Shown here in pieces: positions 1 to 5,776 of a stretch of DNA of 20,296 nucleotides. The position numbers were made by a program, and so were the translations under genes. Numbering within the stretch: position 1 is the stretch's first letter; the number at the start of each line of letters is the position of its first letter. Below the pieces are notes generated by a model that saw nothing but the letters and a program-made list of their open reading frames with translations, had not been told where the DNA came from and ran no database searches. Source of the DNA: Pseudomonadota bacterium (lineage in GTDB: Bacteria; Pseudomonadota; Alphaproteobacteria; Rhizobiales; Xanthobacteraceae); the NCBI GenBank assembly GCA_023404705.1, contig JAEYAU010000219.1, positions 1-20,296 on the forward strand, read 5' to 3'.

Positions 1-135
1 CTCGGGCTTCTTCGGCTCGGGCTTCTTCGCCTCGGCCTTCTTGGTCTCGGACTTCTTGGCGTCAGGCTTCTTCGCGTCGGCCTTCTTCGTGTCGGGCTTC
101 TTCGCGTCAGGCTTCTTGGCCTCGGGCTTCTTCGC
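1..135. repeat. In-frame 15-bp repeats coding for KKPEA-type pentapeptides
   Basis: About nine imperfect copies of a 15-bp unit (ctcgggcttcttcgc and variants) lie head to tail inside the partial secreted protein. The central CTTCTT (Lys-Lys on the minus strand) is kept in every copy, while the flanking codons vary between Glu/Asp and Pro/Ala/Ser. Copy number is likely variable between strains. Confidence 0.7.
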
Positions 136-315
136 CTTCGCCTCTGCCTTCTTGTCGGCCTCGGACTTGGTGGGCTTCGCCTCGGCGAGCTTCTGAACCT
201 CCGGCTTCGCCTGGGCGGCCGGGGTGATGACGAGCGGGGCCGCAGCCGAGAGGGCTGCGAACGACACGGTGGCGAGAGCCGTCAGCAGGGCAAGACGAGA
301 GACCTGAAATGTCAT
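1..315 (-). CDS. Secreted Lys/Pro/Glu-repeat protein, N-terminal part (runs off the window)
   Basis: The frame is open from an ATG at 315 to base 1 without a stop, so only the first 105 residues are present. Residues 1-36 form a typical Sec signal peptide: a short charged start, a hydrophobic Leu/Ala core and a likely cleavage after AQA. From about residue 37 the chain is almost entirely Lys, Ala, Pro, Glu and Asp, built from 5-residue units of the form KK-P/A/S-E/D-A. Such stretches are disordered, cationic linkers in exported cell-envelope proteins and may touch peptidoglycan or DNA. The gene is divergent from dapA. In related genomes I recall a soluble lytic murein transglycosylase in this place, so the missing C-terminus could be an SLT domain, but nothing in the visible part proves this. 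Confidence 0.65.
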   Translation of the reverse strand, partial: MTFQVSRLALLTALATVSFAALSAAAPLVITPAAQAKPEVQKLAEAKPTKSEADKKAEAKAKKPEAKKPDAKKPDTKKADAKKPDAKKSETKKAEAKKPEPKKPE

Positions 316-643
316 TGCGCGCGCGCGTTTCCGAGTTGGCCCCCAGGGGGCAGGGTTGCACAGCGGCGGCCTCAACGGCCGCGGGGCATGGTCGTCAGTT
401 GTGGGGGCCGTCCCTCGACCCAAGTCCGTGATGCTACGGAGAAATTATTAACTGAACGCGACCCGAAACGACCTTCCCCTGCAACCGAGGCAATTCCGGG
501 GCAGAACGGCCGCATTGGGGTTTCATCGGACGGCCCGACCCGGTATGGAGAAGGATCGTATTTGTCGCGTTTTTCGCGGCGGACCAGGCCCTTCGGACCC
601 CCGGATGGGCCGCGGAAGACGCCCAACCCCGAGGACAGGTGCC
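316..643. other. Divergent intergenic region between the secreted repeat protein and dapA
   Basis: This 328-bp stretch must hold the promoters of both divergent genes. A notably AT-rich patch lies near 441-455 (gagaaattattaact), and a T-rich run (gtatttgtcgcgttttt) near 558-574. Neither gives a convincing -35/-10 pair. Reading frames across it are shadows without ribosome-binding sites, and I see no RNA gene. Confidence 0.5.
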
Positions 644-1534
644 ATGACCGCCAAGACGAGCTTCCGAGGCTCCTTCACCGCGCTCGTCACGCCCTTCAAA
701 AACGGCTCGGTGGACGAACAGGCCTTCCGCGCCCTGGTGGACTGGCAAATCGCGGAGGGCACCAATGGGCTGGTGCCGGTCGGCACCACGGGCGAGAGCC
801 CGACGCTCTCGCACGACGAGCACGACAAGGTCGTGGAATGGTGCGTCGACCAGGCGAAGGGCCGGGTGCCGGTGGTCGCGGGGGCGGGCTCGAACTCCAC
901 CGAAGAGGCCGTGAAGCTCTCCCGGCATGCCGAGAAGGCGGGCGCCGACGCGGTGCTGATCGTCACGCCCTACTACAACAAGCCGACCCAGGAAGGGCTC
1001 TACCAGCACTACAAGGCGATCAACGACGCGATCGGCATTCCCATCATCATCTACAACATCCCGGGACGCTCGGTGATCGACATGTCGGTCGAGACCATGA
1101 CGCGCCTGTTCGAGCTCAAGAACATCGCTGGCGTGAAGGATGCGACCGCCAATGTGCTGCGCGTCTCGCAGCAGCGCGCCGCGATGGGCGAGGGCTTCAA
1201 CCAGCTCTCGGGCGAGGACGCGACCGCGCTTGGCTTCATGGCGCATGGCGGGCATGGCTGCATCTCGGTGACCTCGAACGTGGCGCCGCGGCTCTGCTCG
1301 GAATTCCAGAGCGCGTGCCTCAAGGGCGACTACGCGGCGGCGCTCAAGCTGCAGGACAAGCTGCTGCCGCTGCACCAGAACCTCTTCGTCGAGACCAACC
1401 CGGCGCCCGCCAAGTACGCGCTCTCGCTGCTCGGCAAGTGCGCCGACACGGTGCGCCTGCCCATGGTGCCGCTCGGCGAGAAGAGCAAGGCCGTCGTGCG
1501 CGAAGCCATGGTGCATGCCGGGCTGATCAACTAA
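644..1534 (+). CDS. dapA: 4-hydroxy-tetrahydrodipicolinate synthase
   Basis: DapA condenses pyruvate with L-aspartate-semialdehyde, the first committed step of the diaminopimelate/lysine pathway, in the cytoplasm. The 296-residue length is normal for this TIM-barrel family. Key residues align with the E. coli enzyme at a constant offset of four: GTTGE at 47-51 (Thr48/Thr49), Tyr111 in TPYYNKP, Tyr137 in YNIPGR with Arg142, and the Schiff-base lysine Lys165 in GVKDAT. The ATG at 644 was chosen because the family fold starts at once (FRGSFTALVTPF) and GAGGACAGG lies just upstream; in-frame starts further upstream (for example 515) would add an unrelated extension. It is followed after 12 bp by a secreted protein and then smpB, probably one transcript. 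Confidence 0.97.
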   Translation: MTAKTSFRGSFTALVTPFKNGSVDEQAFRALVDWQIAEGTNGLVPVGTTGESPTLSHDEHDKVVEWCVDQAKGRVPVVAGAGSNSTEEAVKLSRHAEKAGADAVLIVTPYYNKPTQEGLYQHYKAINDAIGIPIIIYNIPGRSVIDMSVETMTRLFELKNIAGVKDATANVLRVSQQRAAMGEGFNQLSGEDATALGFMAHGGHGCISVTSNVAPRLCSEFQSACLKGDYAAALKLQDKLLPLHQNLFVETNPAPAKYALSLLGKCADTVRLPMVPLGEKSKAVVREAMVHAGLIN

Positions 1535-1546
1535 CCGAGACACCCC

Positions 1547-2053
1547 ATGATCCGTCTTCGCCTTGCCGTGCTCGCGGCGCTCTCGGCCATTGCGACGACG
1601 CTGCCGGCCTTTGCCGACAAGGGCGATCCGCAGGGCTGGTCGATCGAGACCGATCCGCGCAAGCGCGCTTATCTGCGCTTCGTCGAGGAGCCGGACGGCC
1701 CCCGCGTGCTGCTGTTCGCCTGCCAGCGCGATACCAATGTGCTCGGGATCTACTCGGCGGGGCTGGTCGAGGGTGTCGCGAAAAGCGCCATGATGTCGCT
1801 GCAGAACGGCAAGGCCAAGTACGGGCTGCGCGGCCAGACCGGCGTCGACGACGCCACGGGCTATCCGGTGTTCGCCTATCAGACCGATCTCGATCCGAAG
1901 GCGTTGCAGTATCTGCAGGCCGAGCTGATGCCGATCCTGCAGGGCAAGGGGCCGATCATGATCACGATCGGCGAGGTCAAGCACCAGGTGCCGGTCGCGG
2001 GTCTCGCGGCGCCGCTCAAGCAGTTCACGGCGATCTGCTTCGGACGCTCGTGA
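1547..2053 (+). CDS. Small secreted protein of unknown function between dapA and smpB
   Basis: This is a 168-residue protein with a clear Sec signal peptide (residues 1-23, cleavage after AFA), so the mature form of about 145 residues is likely periplasmic. It has only two cysteines, Cys59 in LFACQRD and Cys164 in AICFGRS close to the end, a pair that could form a disulfide. I recognise no enzymatic motif. The sequence looks like a compact beta-rich domain (SIETDPRKRAYLRF; a late AGLAAPLKQFTAICF). It begins 12 bp after dapA and ends one base before the smpB start, so it is almost certainly cotranscribed and perhaps translationally coupled with smpB. I recall an uncharacterised ORF in this position in relatives. 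No function is proposed. Confidence 0.85.
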   Translation: MIRLRLAVLAALSAIATTLPAFADKGDPQGWSIETDPRKRAYLRFVEEPDGPRVLLFACQRDTNVLGIYSAGLVEGVAKSAMMSLQNGKAKYGLRGQTGVDDATGYPVFAYQTDLDPKALQYLQAELMPILQGKGPIMITIGEVKHQVPVAGLAAPLKQFTAICFGRS

Positions 2054-2054
2054 C

Positions 2055-2528
2055 ATGGCAGCCAAGGCCGAGAAGCCGCAGAAGGTCGTCGCCGACAATC
2101 GCAAGGCACGCTTCAATTACGAGATCGGCGAGACCTTCGAGGCCGGCATCGCGCTCACGGGCACCGAGGTGAAGTCGCTGCGCACCGGCAAGGCGACGAT
2201 CGCGGAGTCCTACGCGGACACCAAGGGCGAAGAGCTCTGGCTCGTGAACTCGAACATCCCGGAATATCTGCAGGGCGGGCGCTTCAATCATGCGCCGAAG
2301 CGGCCGCGCAAGCTGCTCTTGCACAAGCGGCAGATCCACAAGCTCGCCGGCGCCGTCGAGCGCGAGGGCATGACTATCGTGCCGCTCAAGCTCTACTTCA
2401 ACGAGAAGGGCCGCGCCAAGGTCGAGCTCGCCCTCGCGCGCGGCAAGAAGCTGCACGACAAGCGCGAGACCGAGAAGAAGCGCGACTGGAAGCGCGAGCA
2501 GGGCCGCTTACTGCGGCAGCGGGGCTAG
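2055..2528 (+). CDS. smpB: SsrA-binding protein SmpB
   Basis: SmpB binds tmRNA (SsrA) and brings it to stalled ribosomes for trans-translation, tagging truncated proteins for degradation. The 157-residue protein shows the whole family pattern: NRKARFNYEIGETFEAGI at the start of the beta-barrel, TGTEVKSLR, the WLVNSNIPEY segment, RKLLLHKRQI, and the GRAKVELALARGKKLHDKRE motif. A basic C-terminal tail (ETEKKRDWKREQGRLLRQRG) follows, which in the family enters the decoding centre and forms a helix. The start is one base after the stop of the upstream secreted protein. No ssrA gene is recognisable nearby. A strong hairpin follows about 25 bp downstream. Confidence 0.98.
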   Translation: MAAKAEKPQKVVADNRKARFNYEIGETFEAGIALTGTEVKSLRTGKATIAESYADTKGEELWLVNSNIPEYLQGGRFNHAPKRPRKLLLHKRQIHKLAGAVEREGMTIVPLKLYFNEKGRAKVELALARGKKLHDKRETEKKRDWKREQGRLLRQRG

Positions 2529-2553
2529 CTCGTTGTCACCGTGAATGCGTGCA

Positions 2554-2582
2554 CGACCCGCGGCCGAGGCGACCGCGGGTCG
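2554..2582 (+). terminator. Hairpin downstream of smpB
   Basis: CGACCCGCGG and CCGCGGGTCG form a perfect 10-bp stem around a 9-base loop. There is no T-run after it (gcaacgcaac follows), so it is an imperfect intrinsic terminator or an RNA-stabilising 3' structure. Its place, 25 bp after the smpB stop and before a convergent gene, favours transcript-end formation. Confidence 0.5.
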
Positions 2583-2703
2583 GCAACGCAACGTCCGGCA
2601 ACAAGGGGGACCACGCCGACGACGTTGCCCCGAGGCAGGCTCCGCCGTAGCGGGTGCGGGCGCGACGGAGAGACTGCCTCAGATGGAGTCGGGCTGATCA
2701 TTT

Positions 2704-2752
2704 GCGCATGATCTTTTCCGAAAACCGGTGCCCACTTTTCGGGATCATGCGC
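2704..2752. repeat. Palindromic intergenic element of Rhizobiales type at the sod 3' end
   Basis: The element has perfect 10-bp terminal inverted repeats (GCGCATGATC at 2704-2713, GATCATGCGC at 2743-2752). An inner 7-bp pair lies inside (CCGAAAA at 2718-2724, TTTTCGG at 2736-2742) around ACCGGTGCCCAC. I recognise this sequence as a highly repeated intergenic palindrome of Bradyrhizobium-like and other Rhizobiales genomes. This rests on memory, not a search. It ends one base from the sod stop codon, so it probably forms the 3' end of the sod transcript and may terminate from both sides. Confidence 0.7.
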
Positions 2753-2753
2753 C

Positions 2754-3482
2754 TTACGCGACGGCCTTCTTGAAGTGGCCGAGCGCCTTGTCCCAGTTCA
2801 CCGTGTTCCACCAGGACTTCAGATAGTCGCCGCGGCGATACTGGTATTTGAGATAATAAGCGTGTTCCCAGACGTCGACGCCGACCACCGCGCGGGCGCC
2901 GAGATCGACGATCGGCGGGTCCTGGTAGGGCGTGTTGACGACGTCGAGCTTCTTGTCCTTGGTGACGACGAGCCAGGCCCAGCCGGAGCCGAAGCGGGTG
3001 AGGCCGGCGCTGTTGAACTTCTCGGCCATCTTGTCGAAGCCGCCGAAGGTCTGGTCGATCGCCGCCTTGAGATCGCCGGTCGGCTGCTTGGCGCCGCCGG
3101 GCGTCATCAGGTCCCAGAAGAAGGTGTGGTTCCAGTGGCCGCCCATATTGTTGCGCACCGGCGTGCGCACCGCCTCGGGCACCTTGCTGATATCGGAGAG
3201 GATCTGCTCGGGCGACCATTTGGCGAGGTCGGGCCACTTCTCGACCAGCTGGTTGAGATTGGTGATGAAGGCGTTGTGGTGACGCGTGTGATGGATGTTC
3301 ATCGTCGTCGCGTCGATATGTGGCTCGAGCGCCTCATAGGCATAGCCGAGCGGCGGCAGCTTGAACGGCCCGGTGGCGGCCGGCATCGCGGTCTGCGCCA
3401 GCGCGGGACCTTGGGCGACGAAGCCCGTGCCAGCGGTCGCGGCGAGGCCGGCCATCAGTTGCAAGCTTTGGCGTCTGTTCAT
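2754..3482 (-). CDS. Tat-exported superoxide dismutase (Mn-type or cambialistic Fe/Mn)
   Basis: The enzyme dismutates superoxide to oxygen and hydrogen peroxide. It has 242 residues from the ATG at 3482, which has GGGGAG 9-14 bases upstream; an ATG at 3500 would only lengthen the leader. Residues 1-30 are a twin-arginine signal (NRRQSLQLMAG, then an Ala/Gly-rich core, ALAQ), implying export folded with metal to the periplasm. The four metal ligands are visible: His64 (MNIHHTRHH), His119 (GGHWNHTFFW), Asp203 and His207 (DVWEHAYY). The Gly-Gly before the second ligand and Gln187 in YQDPP point to the Mn-type. The second-shell tyrosine (Tyr34 of E. coli SodA) is replaced by Phe72, which is unusual. 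It is divergent from a VOC/peroxiredoxin/EthD operon. Confidence 0.95.
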   Translation of the reverse strand: MNRRQSLQLMAGLAATAGTGFVAQGPALAQTAMPAATGPFKLPPLGYAYEALEPHIDATTMNIHHTRHHNAFITNLNQLVEKWPDLAKWSPEQILSDISKVPEAVRTPVRNNMGGHWNHTFFWDLMTPGGAKQPTGDLKAAIDQTFGGFDKMAEKFNSAGLTRFGSGWAWLVVTKDKKLDVVNTPYQDPPIVDLGARAVVGVDVWEHAYYLKYQYRRGDYLKSWWNTVNWDKALGHFKKAVA

Positions 3483-3500
3483 CTCGGTCTCCCCTTGCAT

Positions 3501-3535
3501 GGCGCCGCGGCGCCGACATGGACCCCGACGGGTCC
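3501..3535 (-). promoter_or_regulatory. Two inverted repeats just upstream of the sod start
   Basis: GGCGCCGCGGCGCC (3501-3514) is a perfect 14-bp palindrome whose near edge is 19 bases upstream of the sod start codon. GGACCC-cgac-GGGTCC (3520-3535) forms a 6-bp stem with a four-base loop next to it. They could be an operator or leader hairpins of the sod mRNA. In GC-rich DNA such palindromes also arise by chance. Confidence 0.25.
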
Positions 3536-3582
3536 TCGGCGGGAGCTACGGCAAGCGTCTTGACGCGGTTTCATCGCGTGCA

Positions 3583-3650
3583 CGATCTTGTGATCGCGGC
3601 GATCTCGTGATCGCGGCGATCTCGGGATCGCGGCGATCTTTTGATCGCGG
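3583..3650. repeat. Four tandem 17-bp palindromic repeats in the divergent sod/VOC promoter region
   Basis: Four contiguous copies start at 3583, 3600, 3617 and 3634. Every copy has the form CGATC-NNNN-GATCG-CGG with invariant arms; only the central four bases change (TTGT, TCGT, TCGG, TTTT). Each unit is an inverted repeat, and neighbouring units also pair across the CGG spacer (GATCG-CGG-CGATC). The array ends at the Shine-Dalgarno sequence of the VOC gene (GGGAGG, 3649-3654) and begins 100 bp upstream of the sod start. It could be an operator array, or an RNA structure in the leader of the VOC operon. Confidence 0.85.
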
Positions 3651-3660
3651 GAGGTGAGCC

Positions 3661-4044
3661 ATGAAGGTGAAGCTCGATCATTGCGTGGTGCACGTGACGG
3701 ATTGGGAGCGCTCGAACGCGTTCTATCAGTCGGTGCTCGGGGCGGAGGTGGTCCGCAGAGGCGCCGGGTTCGCGTATCGCTTCGGCGACACGCAGCTCAA
3801 TCTGCACGGGCCGGGCCAGAAGGGCATGCCGGTCGCGCGCGTGCCGGTGGCGCCGGGCAACAGCGACATCTGCTTCGAGTGGGACGGGCCCATCGCGGAC
3901 GCAGCGGCGCATCTCGAGACGTGCGGCGTGGCGATCGAGCTCGGGCCGGTGACGCGCGCCGGCGCCAAAGGGGAGGGCACGAGCGTCTATTTCCGCGATC
4001 CCGACGGATCGCTGCTTGAATTCATCTCCTATGCGGGGACATGA
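3661..4044 (+). CDS. VOC-superfamily (glyoxalase/dioxygenase fold) protein
   Basis: A 127-residue single VOC module made of two beta-alpha-beta-beta-beta units. The first strand carries a probable metal ligand, His7 (KLDHCVVHVTDWERS). The helix and turn SNAFYQSVLGAEVV are typical, then NLHG (His49), and the C-terminal FRDPDGSLLEFISY with the expected Glu120. Members of this family are metal-dependent lyases, dioxygenases, thiol transferases or antibiotic-binding proteins, so the substrate cannot be read from sequence. It has a strong RBS (GGGAGGTG). It heads a likely operon with a peroxiredoxin 28 bp downstream and an EthD-like gene, and is preceded by the 17-bp repeat array. A role in detoxifying reactive electrophiles is an inference from these neighbours. 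Confidence 0.88.
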   Translation: MKVKLDHCVVHVTDWERSNAFYQSVLGAEVVRRGAGFAYRFGDTQLNLHGPGQKGMPVARVPVAPGNSDICFEWDGPIADAAAHLETCGVAIELGPVTRAGAKGEGTSVYFRDPDGSLLEFISYAGT

Positions 4045-4072
4045 TCGCGCGCCTCACCTCGGAGCCTGACGC

Positions 4073-4633
4073 ATGCACAATCCGCTGCAGCTGCCGACCG
4101 ATCTGCCCGCGCCCGTCGACGATGGCGCGGCGCGCCACCTCGTCGGCATGCGGGTGCCGGACCTCATCCTCCCCGCGACCGACGGCTCGGACGTCAACCT
4201 CGCACGCCTGAAGGGCCGCACCGTGGTCTACGCCTATCCGCGCACGGGTGAGCCCGGCAAGCCGCTGCCAGAGGGCTGGGACGCGATCCCGGGCGCGCGC
4301 GGCTGCACGCCGCAGTCTTGTGCGTTCCGCGACCACTTCGCGGAGCTCAAGCGGCTCGGCGTGGCGCAGCTCTATGGACTCTCGACGCAGGATCGCGCCT
4401 ATCAGCAGGAGGCCGCGAGCCGGCTGCATCTGCCGTTCGCAATCCTCTCGGACGAGACACTGGCGCTCACGCGCGCGCTCGATCTGCCGACCTTCGAGGC
4501 GGCCGGCATGACGCTGCACCGGCGCCTGACCATGATCATCGACGACGGCGTCATCACCCATGTGTTCTATCCGGTGTTTCCGCCCGACCGGAACGCCGAA
4601 GAGGTGATCGCCTGGCTCGAAGCGAACGTTTGA
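4073..4633 (+). CDS. Peroxiredoxin (AhpC/TSA, BCP/PrxQ-like)
   Basis: A 186-residue thioredoxin-fold protein. The N-terminal part VGMRVPDLILPATDGSDVNL and the strand TVVYAYPRTGEP match peroxiredoxins. The motif GCTPQSC places the peroxidatic cysteine at Cys78 and a resolving cysteine at Cys83, the five-residue spacing of PrxQ/BCP enzymes that reduce peroxides with thioredoxin-type donors. LYGLSTQDRAYQQEAASRL and LPFAILSDETL are the usual following segments. Between YPRTG and the active site is an insert of about 14 residues (EPGKPLPEGWDAIP) that classical BCP lacks. No signal peptide is seen, so it is cytoplasmic. The gene lies between the VOC and EthD genes with short gaps, so the three are probably cotranscribed. 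Confidence 0.88.
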   Translation: MHNPLQLPTDLPAPVDDGAARHLVGMRVPDLILPATDGSDVNLARLKGRTVVYAYPRTGEPGKPLPEGWDAIPGARGCTPQSCAFRDHFAELKRLGVAQLYGLSTQDRAYQQEAASRLHLPFAILSDETLALTRALDLPTFEAAGMTLHRRLTMIIDDGVITHVFYPVFPPDRNAEEVIAWLEANV

Positions 4634-4650
4634 AACGTAAGGAGAAGACG

Positions 4651-4959
4651 ATGGTGAAGATGTCCGTGATCTACGGCCACCCGACCGATGCGGCCGCCTT
4701 CGAGCGCTATTACGCCGAGACCCACATGCCGCTCGCGGCCAAGATCCAGGGTTTGCGCCGCTTCGAGCTCTCGAAGGTCACGGGCACGCCGGACGGCAGC
4801 AAGCCGGCGCACTACCGGATGGCCGATCTCTATTTCGACAGCCCCGAGCACATGAAGCAGGTGATGAGCACGCCCGAGGCGCGCGCCACCGCGGCGGATC
4901 TGAAGAACTTCGCGACCGGCGGGGTGACGCTGCTGGTCTCGGAGGTGACGGAGGCGTAG
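4651..4959 (+). CDS. EthD family protein (dimeric alpha-beta barrel)
   Basis: A 102-residue ferredoxin-like alpha/beta protein. MVKMSVIYGHPTDAAAFERY followed by YAETHMPLAAKIQGLRRF is the characteristic EthD pattern, with the conserved His-Met-Pro-Leu in the first helix-to-strand region. The middle HYRMADLYFDSPEHMKQVM segment is also typical. EthD proteins are small dimers first found beside ether-degrading P450 systems and are widespread as accessory or detoxification proteins; no reaction can be assigned here. The ATG at 4651 has an AAGGAG 9 bases upstream and lies 17 bp after the peroxiredoxin stop, so it is the last gene of this operon. It converges on the small membrane protein gene. Confidence 0.9.
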   Translation: MVKMSVIYGHPTDAAAFERYYAETHMPLAAKIQGLRRFELSKVTGTPDGSKPAHYRMADLYFDSPEHMKQVMSTPEARATAADLKNFATGGVTLLVSEVTEA

Positions 4960-4964
4960 GGCTT

Positions 4965-5087
4965 TCAGCCGAACCAGGTCTCGAACAGCGTCTTCCAGTC
5001 GGTATTGACCATCATCCGCCCTGCGAGCGCGCTCAGGATCGCGAGCACGCCGCCGAACAGGAAGAGCAGGAGCTGGTTCTTGGGCAT
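4965..5087 (-). CDS. Tiny membrane protein (40 or 51 residues)
   Basis: From the ATG at 5087 the reading frame codes for 40 residues. Residues 4-20 (NQLLLFLFGGVLAILSA) are one hydrophobic segment, followed by GRMMVNTDWKTLFETWFG. That gives a single membrane helix with a short amphipathic tail rich in Trp/Phe. AGGA lies five bases upstream of this ATG. An in-frame ATG at 5120 would give 51 residues and overlaps the stop of the uracil-DNA glycosylase as ATGA, which also looks like translational coupling; the start is therefore unsettled. It is the third gene of an NYN-UdgB operon. I do not recognise a family and propose no function. Confidence 0.6.
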   Translation of the reverse strand: MPKNQLLLFLFGGVLAILSALAGRMMVNTDWKTLFETWFG

Positions 5088-5116
5088 TTCTATCCTGACG
5101 ACGTGTTGCGCGCGCA

Positions 5117-5770
5117 TCATGGCGCCCTGTCGAGATGCGCGCGCACGGCCGCGAAGACGGCGCGGAACATCTCGGGCGTGAGCACGCCGGTGTTCGTGTT
5201 GTAGCGCGAGCAGTGATAGCTGTCGAAGAGCGTGAGGGTGCCGATCGTGTGCGTGGCACCGTGACCGAAGGGCGCGGCCGACTGCTTGGCGCCGAGCGCG
5301 GTGACCACGCTCGCATGGGCGATGCGGCCGAGGCAGACGATGGCGCGCACCTCAGTCATCGCCTTCAGCGTCGCGATCAGATAGTCGCGGCAGGTCGCGA
5401 TCTCGGCGGGCGTCGGCTTGTTCTCGGGCGGCACGCAGCGCACCGCATTGGTGATGCAGGCATCGACCAGCGTGAGCCCGTCGTCCGGATGGGCCTCGTA
5501 TTTGCCGCGCGCGAAGCCGTAGCGGATGAGCGTGTCGTAGAGCAGCACGCCCGCATAGTCGCCCGTGAAAGGGCGACCCGTGCGGTTCGCGCCCTGGGCG
5601 CCGGGCGCGAGGCCGACGATCAACAGGCGCGCGTCGGCGGGGCCGAAGGAGGGGACGGGCGCGTTATGCCAAGTGGGCTCGCGCGTGCGCCAGCTCTCGC
5701 GGAAGTCGACCAGCCGCGGGCAGCGCGGGCAGTTGCGGCCCGGCTCGGCCGCCACGCGCGGCATAGCCAT
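5117..5770 (-). CDS. Family-5 uracil-DNA glycosylase (UdgB-like), 4Fe-4S
   Basis: The enzyme removes uracil, and in family 5 also hypoxanthine, from DNA to start base-excision repair. The 217-residue chain has motif 1 as LLIVGLAPGAQGANRTGRPF; the Ala-Pro-Gly-Ala-x-Gly-Ala-Asn form without a catalytic Asp/Asn at the usual place is typical of family 5. Motif 2 is SYHCSRYNTNTGVLT. Four cysteines fit the iron-sulfur cluster: Cys14 and Cys17 (CPRC), Cys112 (NAVRCVPPENKP) and Cys127. The start at 5770 lies 6 bp after the stop of the upstream NYN gene; an alternative ATG at 5764 would remove two residues. It is cotranscribed with the NYN protein and the small membrane protein. Confidence 0.93.
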   Translation of the reverse strand: MAMPRVAAEPGRNCPRCPRLVDFRESWRTREPTWHNAPVPSFGPADARLLIVGLAPGAQGANRTGRPFTGDYAGVLLYDTLIRYGFARGKYEAHPDDGLTLVDACITNAVRCVPPENKPTPAEIATCRDYLIATLKAMTEVRAIVCLGRIAHASVVTALGAKQSAAPFGHGATHTIGTLTLFDSYHCSRYNTNTGVLTPEMFRAVFAAVRAHLDRAP

Positions 5771-5776
5771 GACGGA

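Noticed and set aside
388..2172. Long plus- and minus-strand frames of 560-594 residues across dapA-smpB
   Set aside because: Arg/Ala/Pro-rich shadow translations in GC-rich DNA; the real genes in other frames match known families and have RBSs.
2529..2697. Search for an ssrA (tmRNA) gene after smpB
   Set aside because: No tRNA-Ala-like acceptor end, T-arm or tag reading frame is visible; only a hairpin is present.
3583..3650. CRISPR array
   Set aside because: The 17-bp units are directly adjacent with only a variable 4-bp centre; there are no spacers of 25-40 bp and no cas gene.
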